Assembly: GCA_029204225.1 (NCBI GenBank)
Contig: CM055111.1
Location: forward strand, 7,775,512-7,839,511
Source: Diphasiastrum complanatum
Taxonomy: Eukaryota > Streptophyta > Lycopodiopsida > Lycopodiales > Lycopodiaceae
Length of the DNA stretch: 64,000 bases
Direction of reading: 5' to 3'
Each line of letters starts with the position of its first letter. Positions within the stretch are counted from its first letter, which is position 1. Of the stretch, positions 49,971-62,771 are shown in pieces. The position numbers and the translations under genes are program-made. Under the pieces are notes generated by a model. It made no database searches. It worked only from the letters and a program-made list of their open reading frames with translations, and was not told where the DNA came from.

Positions 49971-50062
<92 letters not shown>
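49971..50062. repeat. (GA)n microsatellite, about 46 units
   Basis: A perfect GA run of about 92 bp. Confidence 0.99.
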
Positions 50063-50064
<2 letters not shown>

Positions 50065-50159
50065 ACACAATACATCTATTGCGACTTTGAGCACATGATA
50101 TGTACGCCTGATGAATAAATATCAAAGTTAGCACAATAAGTGGATCACTATTATATTAT

Positions 50160-50570
50160 TAGAGACAAAATAATGATGGGCGGCACTATACAACTCGTCT
50201 ACTGCAAACAAAAGATTTGACAACTCATATTTTCACAAATTCATTAGTACAAGACAAGCATAGAAAGTCGGTTCTAAAAGACGCATACTAAGTTTTACAT
50301 ATGTTAAATTGGTTGGATGTAAACTAAGGGAGGATTTGGATTTGGTGTAAACCATTGTGTGGATTATCCACACAATTCAAAAATTGGAATTCTCATTAAG
50401 TTTGTGCTGGTTGTAGCGAGAAATACATTTGCATGAAACATCTATGTGTGAATAATCCAACAATGGTCTCCATGTTTATTTCCAAGCAAATCCATGACTA
50501 TATCCATGCAAACAATTTTTTGCTCACATGACCTCCTTTATATGTTTCATGAATATAACATGAGTAGATA
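50160..50570 (+). mobile_element. Degenerate Copia 3' end and LTR, older copy
   Basis: The order of short matches to the next entry is clear: CACAAA, AAGACAAGCATA, CTAAGTTT, ACTAAGGGAGG (a decayed polypurine tract at about 50323-50333), then a LTR-like part with AATTGG/AATTG, TTTGTGCT and CATGAAACATC. It is more decayed than its partner at 50600-51060. Confidence 0.5.
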
Positions 50571-50599
50571 TTTGGCCATTGTGTTCTTGTGCTAGATTT

Positions 50600-50807
50600 C
50601 ATTCTAGGACTAAGCATATTGATATTCATCATTATCATGTAACTAGAGAAAATGTGCTATATGATTGGTTTATTGGAAAACAAAGTACATGACACCTTGT
50701 ATTCTCACAAAGGTAAGACAAGCATACAAAGGCACTTGTAGATAATGCCTACCAAGTTTGAACATATATTCGTGGACTAAAGTGGATCAATCTCAACTAA
50801 GGGGGAG
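50600..50807 (+). pseudogene. Ty1/copia RNase H end and polypurine tract
   Basis: The reading FHSRTKHIDIHHYHVTRENV (starting with the DFIL-type context at about 50597) is the C-terminal RNase H block of Copia, followed by LYDWFIGKQST and a stop. A polypurine tract AAGGGGGAG lies at 50799-50807 and an LTR start TGATGTGG follows. Confidence 0.75.
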
Positions 50808-51060
50808 TGATGTGGATTTGTTCGAGATATTTTGTGAATTACCTATGCAATCCAAAATTGAAAATTTTGGCTAGTTTGTGCTATTTATCACTAGATTATA
50901 CCTTTATATGGAACATCCACGCGTTGGAATCCACACAAACAAGTTTTACCTGTGCAACTCCCTTTGTATGTTCTATCAACCTATGTTTTTGTTCACTTTT
51001 AGAGTAGCACAAAAGCATAAACACAAAAAGCATAAGAGCCAAATATCTGTTAAAAAATGA
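50808..51060 (+). mobile_element. Copia LTR start, partial
   Basis: It begins TGATGTGGATTTG immediately after the polypurine tract and resembles the older copy at 50330-50570. The far edge is not defined. Confidence 0.5.
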
Positions 51061-51504
51061 TAAGTTGTCACTTGAAGGACATATGGCCCTTGCTGAGCAA
51101 TTTTCCCTTCAAACTACAACACTAAAGTTGATTACTTTGATTATTGTGAAGCAAACACCTTGGTTATCATTGACCTTGTGTAGTAATGACAACTCTAAAA
51201 GATGCATCAAAAGCAATACAAAGTTAAACCAAAAAGTTAAGGATTCTTTTGAAATGTGCCATTGCTCATAAAAACTAGATAAATATAAATAGGCTAGTTG
51301 TTAGATTTGGCAGTTTACCTCCTTAGATTTGTGACTTTCTGAATTTGGCTAAATTTAATTCCTAAAAAATGTGAAACAAAAATTTGCTTAACACGCCCTA
51401 AGGGCACTTAGGATTAAATACGTTAAATCAAATCTGATATTTAAACTTAATTGGATTGCGCATTGCACAATGCAAGTTGCAAGTTGCAAATAGCTGATGT
51501 AAAA
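51061..51504. other. AT-rich noncoding DNA
   Basis: No gene or known element seen. It includes the base A at 51504 that would be the left half of the Helitron AT target. Confidence 0.45.
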
Positions 51505-51745
51505 TCTATATATACTAAAAGAAAAGTGGTTTCCGGGCAGCTCACGCTGCCCGTCACGCTCTCACGGGCAACGTGAGCTGCCTGAAAACCCATGTTTTTA
51601 CTGAGGAAGGGTGAAGAAAGGGTGAAGGCCATGAGCACGGGAGGGCATGGGCGGGGGCGGAGATGTGGGCGAGCAGGGGGATGAGCACGGGCCCACCGCC
51701 CTCACATTTGAATTTGCCCGCCGTTGGCCGGGTAGACATTACTAG
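51505..51745 (+). mobile_element. 241-bp non-autonomous Helitron-like element
   Basis: The left end TCTATATATACTAAAAG is the classic plant Helitron 5' start, preceded by A. The right end is CTAG at 51742-51745, followed by T, and nine bases upstream of it is a GC-rich hairpin (arms near CCCGCC / GGCCGGG, 51714-51732). The 5'-TC, the 3'-CTRR, the subterminal hairpin and insertion between A and T are the four signs of the family, which moves by rolling-circle replication. A second strong inverted repeat (arms of about 20 bp around CACGCTCTC, 51533-51591) lies near the 5' end. No protein is encoded. It is much more GC-rich than its surroundings. Confidence 0.85.
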
Positions 51746-51974
51746 TACAATCTAAAAGTATTCAAAAAGCTACTTACCCAATGACTCAAGAATGAGCAAT
51801 GAGAAGGTTTAAGAGTACTACTGCTAGCAAGACTCATCCTCTTAAATACTTGGTGACTCAATCGATAGCTAAGTAATGACTTGAAAGTTGTGAATGTCTA
51901 AGGAACTAATTAGTAACAAGACCTAACTAGTAAAGACGTGCTAGAACTTAGAAATAGTCGATACCTCAAAAAAT
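51746..51974. other. Noncoding spacer before duplication B
   Basis: AT-rich, no feature seen. It ends at the exact base where homology to copy A begins. Confidence 0.5.
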
Positions 51975-53450
51975 CTTAAGGTTTTAAAAACTGCTTAACA
52001 AATTATTTTAGGCTAATTTAAGAAAATACTTTTAAAGTTTTTTATAAGGTTATAATATTTTTTGTTATGAGCACAAAAGTGTGCCCTTGTGTTTTTTAAG
52101 TGCATTAATTTGTGGATAATGGTCATTATGGCTTGAGTTCATATAAATGTAAAAGACCAGCTCCCATTATATGGTTCATCAACTTTTATTAATAATGAAA
52201 CACACCATAAAAAAAAGAGGTGATCCCCACTTTAAAATGGCGATGTAGTAGTCCTCAAGAGTTGAGAAGAAAAAGAAGAGAAATAGACAACTCATATGTG
52301 GTCCCCACAATTTGAGCGACAAAGAGTGAAGTGAGAGAATCCCGATGCTTGGGGACATGAGGGGAAATAGACAACTCACATGTGCTCCCCATTCTTTTGA
52401 GTAGAGAGGGTATATTGGGTCATAGGTGGTTCCCATGTAGAGAGAGACTGAGTTTAACATGTCATTTTGCATATGTTCACTCATCATTTACATGAGTATG
52501 TATTTTCTAATGAAGTTTCCAATGTTGGATCATCGCACCATAAAAATAGCTCCACTTAACACTCAGCGTCTTTTTAGGCAAGATTCGTGGATGAAAAGGT
52601 CACTATAAAATTACTAGCAGTTGTGAGGAGCGATATCGAACACATGGCATCATCCGGTTGATTAAGAGCATGCAAATTCTGAGCCATACCAAGGCCTCTA
52701 AAATGTTTTTAATCTCCACCGTAGATCTGCAGCTGCTATGTATGGTATTCGCCATCCAACGATGGGCTACTTGGTGTCATCACCCTCGCCATTCGAGCAT
52801 TTCCAAGTTGCTCTAGCATGTACCCCACCTAGTCTGGATGGGGAATACCTAGTACATAGTGAGCCCACTACTTCATAGTTGATAATAATATGTTTTGGAG
52901 AGAATGTGAGGTGTTGAGAGGGGGGATTACTAGAGGCATAGAGAGTTCAGTCTTTTGCATACTGCTATTATTTTGCAACTCGTGTTTCCTTAAATATAGA
53001 GCTATTGCTTCCATATCTTTTGCTATTTTACGTGTGCATCGCTTTGTGATTGTTTACTTCCGTCTGCCCTTTATCTCGATATGATCCGAGGTGCATCAGT
53101 CCTCTATACATGCGCATTGTATTTTATTCACAATATCTACAAGCTTAGTGAGGAAATCAGTGGATTCTGTCTGCCCTTTATCTCGGTATGATCCGCATTA
53201 CATCAGTTCTCTATGGTCATTGTAACTTATTCACCATATATACAAGCTTAGTGAGAAAATCAGTGGATTCTAATATTGCAATGCTATCTAATCTTCCACC
53301 TTCTTTTTTTCTTTCTCGACCTTATGTTGTTACTCGACGGTGTCACATATTACAGGCATAGACTAGCTCCGAGCTACAGCAACCCAGAAAGAGTAGCTCC
53401 TGACAAAGCGCCAAAGCAATCTATTATATGTACGTTCTACAACATCCAGA
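51975..53450. other. Noncoding left arm of duplication B
   Basis: Equivalent to 5960-7442, including the 103-bp tandem duplication (53064-53270). A few small indels distinguish it, for example an added AAGTTGCTCTAGC-type segment near 52804. No protein seen. Confidence 0.5.
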
Positions 53451-53667
53451 GAAATCTAGGACTAAATTCATGTTAGCCTTAATTATCGAATCTTAGCCTA
53501 AATTCATGTTTTTTTATTAGTCAACTTCCAAAAAAGTTAAAAAATTAAAAAGATATATTTTTATAATGTATCATCACAATTTTTGTTTACAAACCTCATA
53601 AGACGATCATAATAAAAAATGACACAACATCTGAAGACAAAACATGATTTGTGAGAATCCAAATCCC
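53451..53667. other. B-specific filler at the site of the ABCG block
   Basis: 217 bp of AT-rich DNA with two TTAGCCT(T/A)AA-type words and an ATTCATGTT duplication. It has no match in copy A, which has 5.2 kb here. Confidence 0.6.
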
Positions 53668-56600
53668 ATAAAAGTACAAGAGGGCTCAAAGTACTTTTAC
53701 ATATAATTTTTCCAAAGTTCATTCTCCAAAGAATTTTCTCTGGTGCCTCTTATATTGGAACTTCACATATTATCGACACTCTCTTTTTCAGTTAATGAAG
53801 TTGAAGAATCATCTTCTTCATTAGACTCGACTAGCATATCTTCTTCTATATCAACATCTAATATTGACAAAAGAAAATCTTGCAAATAAGTTTTCTAATT
53901 TTCGGCAATAAGTTGAGGATGATGGTTGTGCCATAACCCAAGTCTTTTTCTTTTTCTTTGAAATAGCTATAGTTGACTTTTGTAAATGATTAGTAATGGT
54001 CAACTCAAAATTAAAAGCTGCATCTACATCAACATCTTCTAATTTTATATCATCAAGACTTGGCTAATTTTATGACAATCATTTTCTTTTGCCCTTTGGA
54101 TGCAACTACAATATTTTCAATTAGTAGCTTTCCTAGAAAAGCGTATATTGAGGTGGTGTGCAGCCAATGGACCCATAACACTTTTGTTTGGTTAGTGTTT
54201 TGAATGAATCCAAGCACTTTTGCAATCCAAAATGGATGTCTTTCACTTTTTCCAAAAGCCAAAAGTGCAACAAGACTTCCACTTTGAATTTAATTAAGAT
54301 CACCAAACCACTTTAATTTCTTTTTTTTTGAGACCAATTAATGTTAAAATAAGAGCTTATGAACCTCATTTGGATCTCTAATAATTCATCAATCATAAAG
54401 AATTGCACTTAGATTGAATTGCTAGACATCTAATTTGGCAATTGCCTTTGAACACCACAATCAAACTAGCATTTACCGATCCTCATGGCCTCTCACATGT
54501 GTGGGTAATACGGTATTGTTATTAGGTTTAGATCTATTAATAGACACAAAAAATCAAACAATTATCAAATTACATATTTTCTACTTGCAAGAGCAAAATT
54601 GCCAAAATCACCATCAATCTTCATTTCCAAAAAGTGTATGTACAAATGAGCTCCAAATCCATATCAAGTGAGCTCAAATCCGAGATTCGGTGTAAGTGCC
54701 ATGGGGGTAGACCCTAACTCTAGCATTCAATGCCTTAGATCGAGCAAATTAGTCTCAAGATCACACGAGTTCAGGTGGCTCAGACTTGGAGGTGGCCGAA
54801 CCTTATCAAAATCTCTATAATCTAGGAGCTTAATTTTTGGTCATGAATGGTGATTTGATTTCACATACTTTACTCCTAATTATCTATCTCTAATCATGCA
54901 TTTAATTTGTACAAGTCATGAGAAGGTTGAGGTCCAACCTCAAGATGACATGTGGCATGCCACTACCTAGCTGACTTTTGTCTTCTTTCACATTGCTTCT
55001 TGAAACAAACTAGTTTATGACATGAATGAACTAATGCAATTAAGGCTACTATTCACATGTGGGAACATGCCCCACACATATGATATTGACATATCTACAT
55101 GAAAGTGAGAATTCATCACACTATTATTTGCATATTCTTCACACTCCTCAAAAAATAGCTTGATAAGTATGCTAGTGCTATCCAAAACTTAAGGAGCTAA
55201 CCTTAGCTTCTCAAGTAGATCCTTTGGAATGGATTTGGTGAGAAGGCCAGCCCATAAAATTGTATTTGCTACAAAGTCACCATAACTACCAAGCACCATG
55301 AAGAGCTTTCCACCATCCTAGCACCAATGCCACTGAGTTTTTCCATCCTTGAAGAAGATGATTGATCCCAAAGGTACTCCTCCCTGAAAATAGCTATTCC
55401 TCCTTGAGAAAAACTAAGCTCATAAGGATCACAAAGTTCCATCATCATGTTATCAAGATCTTAAGATTGCCAACTTGACTATGCATGCTAAATAACAAAA
55501 AAATTGTATCATTTCTATATGCTTGAATTCAATGCCAATCTCAGATCCAATGAGGCCGAAAAATTCAATATAAGTGTCCTTGGAAGATGATTCACTTGTT
55601 CTCATAACAAGTTTACAAGATGCCTCAAAACATGAAAAAACACCATCATATAACTCATGGGTAAAGTAACCAATCTTACTTGCATAAAATTTGAGAGCAA
55701 GTAGATGGATATCCCATACACTGAACTAATGACATAGTATCTAATGGAGAACCACAAACCACCAAATTTCTGTATTCCATCAAAGGATCATAGTTATGTG
55801 GAACTGTCTCAAGTCTATTTTGAGATTTAAGAACATCATTAAAGCAATTTGATTCATCTATCAAAGTAGTCATGAAACTGTAATAGGTGACTGAGATAGT
55901 CTCTTTCCTTTGGATATATTTGCTAATGCAACTAAGCCTTGATGGCTTCTCCTTATATCTTGATGATCTCCTTGGTGTCCTCAAGAGTGGAGGTTGATGT
56001 TCTACACCTTCTTCTTCATTTGATTTCTCCTTGAGCCATGGAAGCTCCTTGACATCAACAACATTAGAAGCACTTCCATTCACCTTAGATTTGGGTGCAC
56101 AAATCTCTCCTCTTGAGAAACAAGTTCACATTTGGCTTCCATCACATCCACATTGTGATTAGCTCTCATACAAACATCAAGTTTGAAAAGCCTACCATCT
56201 CTAATCCCTTTGGAAATGACATTTCCTTTCTTGATGATAAAGCAAGCATTGCAATCAAACTTGATATCACATTCATTTTTAATCAATTGACTTACACTCA
56301 ACAAGTTTCTAGATATTGAAGGAGCATACATGACATTTTGAAGTTTTGATCTCCTTCTTGACTCAAGCCAAATAGGAATTGTTCCTATCTCTTGAATCTC
56401 ACATTTATCACCATTTGTAGCAAGAATAATTTTTTTAGAAATTGAATATGATGAAAATGAAGAGAAATACTTATTTTGCCTTGTATTGTGAGAGCTTGCA
56501 CCACTATTAGTCCAACAAGGATCTTCCTCCTTGAGACTTAATGATGTACACATGGTTGCCATGACTGACTCCTCCTCATAGAAGCCATCTCCTTCTTGGG

Positions 56601-56814
56601 TGTTCAAGCTTACTTGCTTCCCTCCTTGCTTTTCTTCATCATTTTTTTTCTTGTAGCACTTCAAGGCAAAATGCTCCTTCTTGCCACAATAATGGCGTTT
56701 GACATTGGATTTGTCCTACGTGCTTATCGTAGATGATGAAGATGATGCTCTACTCTCTCTACTATCCACACTCTTCCTTATTTTTTGTATTAATCTATCT
56801 GTGTGTATATCCAC
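53668..56814 (-). pseudogene. Degenerate Ty1/copia element in duplication B
   Basis: Same structure as 12642-15801. Visible on the minus strand are the end of the knuckle (ALKCYKKK context), WTNSGASSH with the same Asp-to-Asn protease change, PSISRNLLSVSQLIKNECDI with the following IKKGNVISKGIRDGRLFKLD pre-integrase block (56664-56080), and the RT linker RRSSRYKEKPSRLSCISKY with LIDESNCFNDVLKS (56083-55676). In B the linker and the next block form one 135-codon frame that is split by a one-base difference in A. Integrase and RT cores are missing in both copies. The zinc knuckle Cys/His positions in B are partly lost by base changes (AATGGCGTTT against AATGGCATTT in A). Confidence 0.8.
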
Positions 56815-58391
<1,577 letters not shown>

Positions 58392-61300
58392 TCATGACTG
58401 TAGTGAAATTAACACCCAACTATAAATATCTTCAGCTTTCCATGTATAACTAGCACCTGATAAGTTCAAAGATGTAATTTCTTCAATGTTTTGCCTGATA
58501 ATTGTCATTATCTTCTTCCTCTCGATTGGCTTATGACACAAATCGTGTGTGCTTTCATTACGTGCAATACCTTTGAACCATTTATTCACTTTTCGATGGT
58601 TAGACAAGAAACAAGCATGCTGCTCTCGAAAATGCTTAATTAAAACTTCTCTACCATAAAGCTTTGTGGAATCTCGATCCTTTTCTTTTGGTACACAAAA
58701 ATTTTGCTCATAAGTAGGTGTTTCCACTATGGATCGACTACAGTATTTTCAACTGGTCTCATAGGTATAGTGGTAGTCTCTAATTGGCCTTATGTGATCG
58801 TTTATTTTGAAACAAGTCAACAATTTGTTGCATCAATGGCTTGCACTCCTTAGACATCATAAACATCTCAAGGAGCCCGCGAAGATCTTTGTTGTTAACT
58901 ACATCCATAATCTCTCAATAAAATAACCTATGAAATGTCAAAAATCACATATGAAATATAGATTATCCAACTAGAACAACAACAAAAGCTAGCATTTGTT
59001 AATAAAAAAAATATTTGAGCTAAACCAATATGAGCACATGATTTAATAAAAGGTTATACCATACATACCTTCTTTAATTTCCTTTATGTCATGGATTGCC
59101 ATATGGTTGGTACTCGTTTGGTCTTTCCATCAACCTCTACTCTTTGGTTACAAATGACAATCCAATCACAAAGAACAATCACACCAACTCCAGTGCCTCC
59201 ACACATTTTCTTCACATTCCACTCTCTATCAATTATTTGTCTTAGGTTAGTCTTTAACCAAGCTAGGCATACCTGTTTATTTGTAGCATCCACCTCTCTC
59301 ACTACAGCATGTCGAAAATTAGAAATATTTTTCGTGTCAAAAGTATTTTGCGTTAGTGCTATATCATTCTCCTCTAGCCATGGAGGCATGCAACCCTTAA
59401 ATGTTGGGCTCAACAATCTATTCCTAGGCTCAACATCTCTTGTTTCATATGCTATAATATTCAATCCTCGTGGAATATCTATAAATTTATGTAGCAAGGA
59501 GCTAATTGGTCTAATGCAATTCCAATTAAAAGGAATGCGACTCCTTTGCGAAATACTCATGCCTGTTACATGATCAATACATAGACTTTCTTCACCATCT
59601 TGAACTACAATTGTTTCTTGTAGTACTCAGCACCAAAGAAAAGCATCCATTGTGTTGCGACACAAAAAAGGAGGTGATATGTGCCTTCCAATATCCTACT
59701 CCAACTGCAAGTGTGACACTTTCATCGGCTTTCAAAACTGCCTCATCACCAACTGAATACACATCTCCTCGATAAAATACTTTCTTGTAAATTGTAACTC
59801 ATCTAAATTGGCCTTGATTCTTTTCAATACCCCAAAAATGCTCTGCATATCGGACCTCCTCCTTCTTTGCAGCTCGATATTGTTCTTTTTAATTTGTAAT
59901 TGCAATCTCTTTGTCTTCCAAAAGCCTCTCACACGTATAATTGTGATATAGGCTATATTTGATTTCCAAACTTCTTTGGCCTTCGCAATAGATGAAACTT
60001 CTAGAATTCCATGCTCATGCCATTATATGGAGGCCTGGGCATTTTCATTCACGTATCCTTCTGCAAGAATCAAACCAGTATGGAGTTCCAAGAGCATTCT
60101 TTCAAAGGGCATTAGGCCATCTTTGTCATTTTGGATCATCTCAAGAACTGAAGTGAACAACCGCCTTTTATAATTTTGGGCATATGATATTTCATTGCAT
60201 AGGTTATTGGTAGAAATTGTCACATAATTATTGGATACCTCTCTCTCAAAAGCATAGCACCAAAAAACATCATGCATGGCATCTTGATAGATATCATCAA
60301 AAATCTCTCTGTTGACTGCATTGTTAACAAGGTGATCAAATTTTTACAGCAATCGCATAGACCAAAAAATTCACTTTGTTTATATGAAAATAAAATTGGA
60401 ACTCAAACCTACTACATGCTCCAATGGAGATGAATTTTCCCCATAGGATTCCTCACCGCGGACTCTCCAAGAAAGCAACAAACGTTTGGTTGTTTCTATA
60501 TCCTTGCTTGACCATCCTTTGTCATGACTGCAGTTGTAAAAAAAATGTGAAATATCAACTAATAGACGACCTAAGTCATGCAAAGATCGAAGAACACTAG
60601 TCACAACACCTAAGATGTGAGGCAAGGACCATTGTATAAGCTTTTGATTCTCCTTCCATGATACTTGCTTGGCACATGTGGCCAATGTCCATAGTGGATT
60701 GAGGAGGGGTAGCCTTGAACATACCTGAAATTGCTAGATCAATGACTTTTTTTGTATCATTTGTTGATTCCTAAATTTGCGAAACAAATTCAAGAGGAAG
60801 ATGTCCGTGACATCATAAATTAAATCTATTGATAGATTGAAGCCATACAATTCATACAACCTTTAAAGAGTTGACTCTCCTAATAGTCCATCACCTCTTA
60901 ATATTTCTTCTTTTTAAGCTTGGGTACATGCCCTCTTTGATTGAGATAAGGCCTCTACCATTTTAGAAATTATTCGCTTGGTTGGAGGATATCTGGCTTG
61001 ATATCTATTTCCACCATAGAAATAGTGCCCTATACAGTTTTCGGGCTGATTTTCAAAGGTAGCTTGAGCTTTAGCTTGGTCACCATCTTTGAGGAGACCA
61101 GTTTTACATTGGGCAGGATGATTGCCTATTACCATCATCAACATGGCATGTAGTTGACAATGCCTGGAACTTCTTGACGAATAGCCAAAAATATCGTCGG
61201 GAGGATAGTTGTAGTATAGCTTAGCTCCATTTACAAAAAGATACTCCAATTTATCCACAAGTGGTCTCATGAAAGCCCCAAGGACATCAATCGAGCTTTT

Positions 61301-62711
61301 AATAAGCTTCTTGCAACTGAAATGAATGAACAATACTAGTAGAATCTTTTTGGTAGAGCTTTTTCCAGAATTAAGAATGCTGATTTCAATCACACCACAA
61401 TCATTCAGCTTTGTTCAAGATGCTTGAAAACCATCCCAATGCAAAAGCAAAGCAAAGTTGCGAGGATCACCCTACCACATTACACATAATTCCCATTATA
61501 TGCAACATTTTACAAAAAAAAAAGAAAACAAATCACTATCTCAATGCAAATGGGTCATATAGCTTACCTTGCACATATTCTTTTCACACCAAATAGAAGA
61601 ACGACACTTTTCGCATGAAAATGCATATAGTTTTCCATTCCAACCATCTTGGAGTGCTTGAGACTTGTTGGGAAACGCTGCATAACTCTTTTTGCAATAA
61701 GGCTTTTTACAAACTATTGGTAGTTCATAAAATGAGTTCGGATCCCAAAATTGTTGTGTTGCTCTACACTTTTCACCATCCCAAAATTTGTATATTTGTT
61801 CAGGGTGTTCTTTCCCCAACCATCGCTCTTTGTTATGCCACATCTTCACTAATTCATGGCAAAGTGTTCTACTTTTTGTCATCGATTGCAATTGCAATCA
61901 AATGGGAGCATAGTTAAGGACCACCATGTCTTTCCTTGGCATACTACACTTTACGCACTTCTCGCAACATGACAGACCATCACGCTTCAGTATTTTCTTT
62001 TTTTGTGCATCTTCCTTGCATAGGCAATACAACACGTTTTTAGCATAGTTATCTTCTGCACTAGGTTGGAGCACCTCGGGATCGTCTGGGCCATCTTTGG
62101 AGCCATTACATAGCTTGAAGCATTGTAGTTGAATCATACCTAGCCCCAAATACATATTATTTAATTGATTCCAACAAGTTGGAATCCTCACTCCATCAAA
62201 ATCCCCATCCGATGGGAGTGTACCAAAAGTTTGCTAAGGCTCGGTGTTTTTTTTGCCATTATTTTTCTCTTTGGCTCCTACTCCACCCATGTCTCCAAAT
62301 AAGACTTGCAACATTTCATCTTGAAACCTAATCGTTGCTTGAAACTTGTCCCACAATGTTTGCAGCTAAATACACCTTTCTATTATTTGGTCTGCCAAAG
62401 TTATTTCCTCTACTTCTTGGTCATCTACAAGGTTTTCGAGCTCCTCAAATTCTACTTCCTCGTGAGGGAAATTGTACAAAACATCTTCATGCAAGGGATA
62501 TCTTCATGATCCTCTTTCGATTGAGGAAATCCCAAGTTGGAAAGAAATTGCCATATTTTTGTTGAAGTGATTGGTGTCTGCTGAAAGTGGAAGGATGAAC
62601 CATTTTTCCACCACCACAGTAAGATGAGCATGTGCACCATACCCTTCTAGACCTTCTATGTAGGTTAGAAGCAGGTTGTGCACATTCTATAGAAGGTGAA
62701 CCAGATGCCAC
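58392..62711 (-). pseudogene. Plavaka/TNP2-like DNA transposase remnant, collinear copy
   Basis: Read leftward from 62711, blocks lie in one orientation. A Cys/His cluster RRVWCTCSSYCGGGKMV is followed by the CCEKCVKCSMPRKDMVVLNY block (62191-61898) and YKFWDGEKCRATQQFWDP (61897-61541). Next come LGAFMRPLVDKLEYLFVNG and LHAMLMMVIGNHPAQCKTGL (61393-60914), VSWKENQKLIQWSLPHILGV (60685-60380) and HDVFWCYAFEREV (60277-60023). A basic segment KRLQLQIKKNNIELQRRRRS (59932-59732) and a C-terminal domain (59560-59084 and 58727-58392) complete it. The block order resembles Plavaka/TNP2 transposases of the CACTA-like DDE group. Frameshifts and stops break it throughout. Introns could explain some gaps (for example 60700-60900). 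Terminal repeats were not identified. A KDZ or other TNP relative is the main alternative. Confidence 0.62.
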
Positions 62712-62771
62712 TTTTGACCATAGTTATTTGAATCATCCGCCAATTCTGACCATAGTTATTTGCCATTGTTC

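Noticed and set aside
59091-59573. A 160-codon open frame on the plus strand, also antisense at 19291-19770 in copy A
   Set aside because: It is the antisense shadow of the transposase C-terminal block, which is conserved on the other strand.
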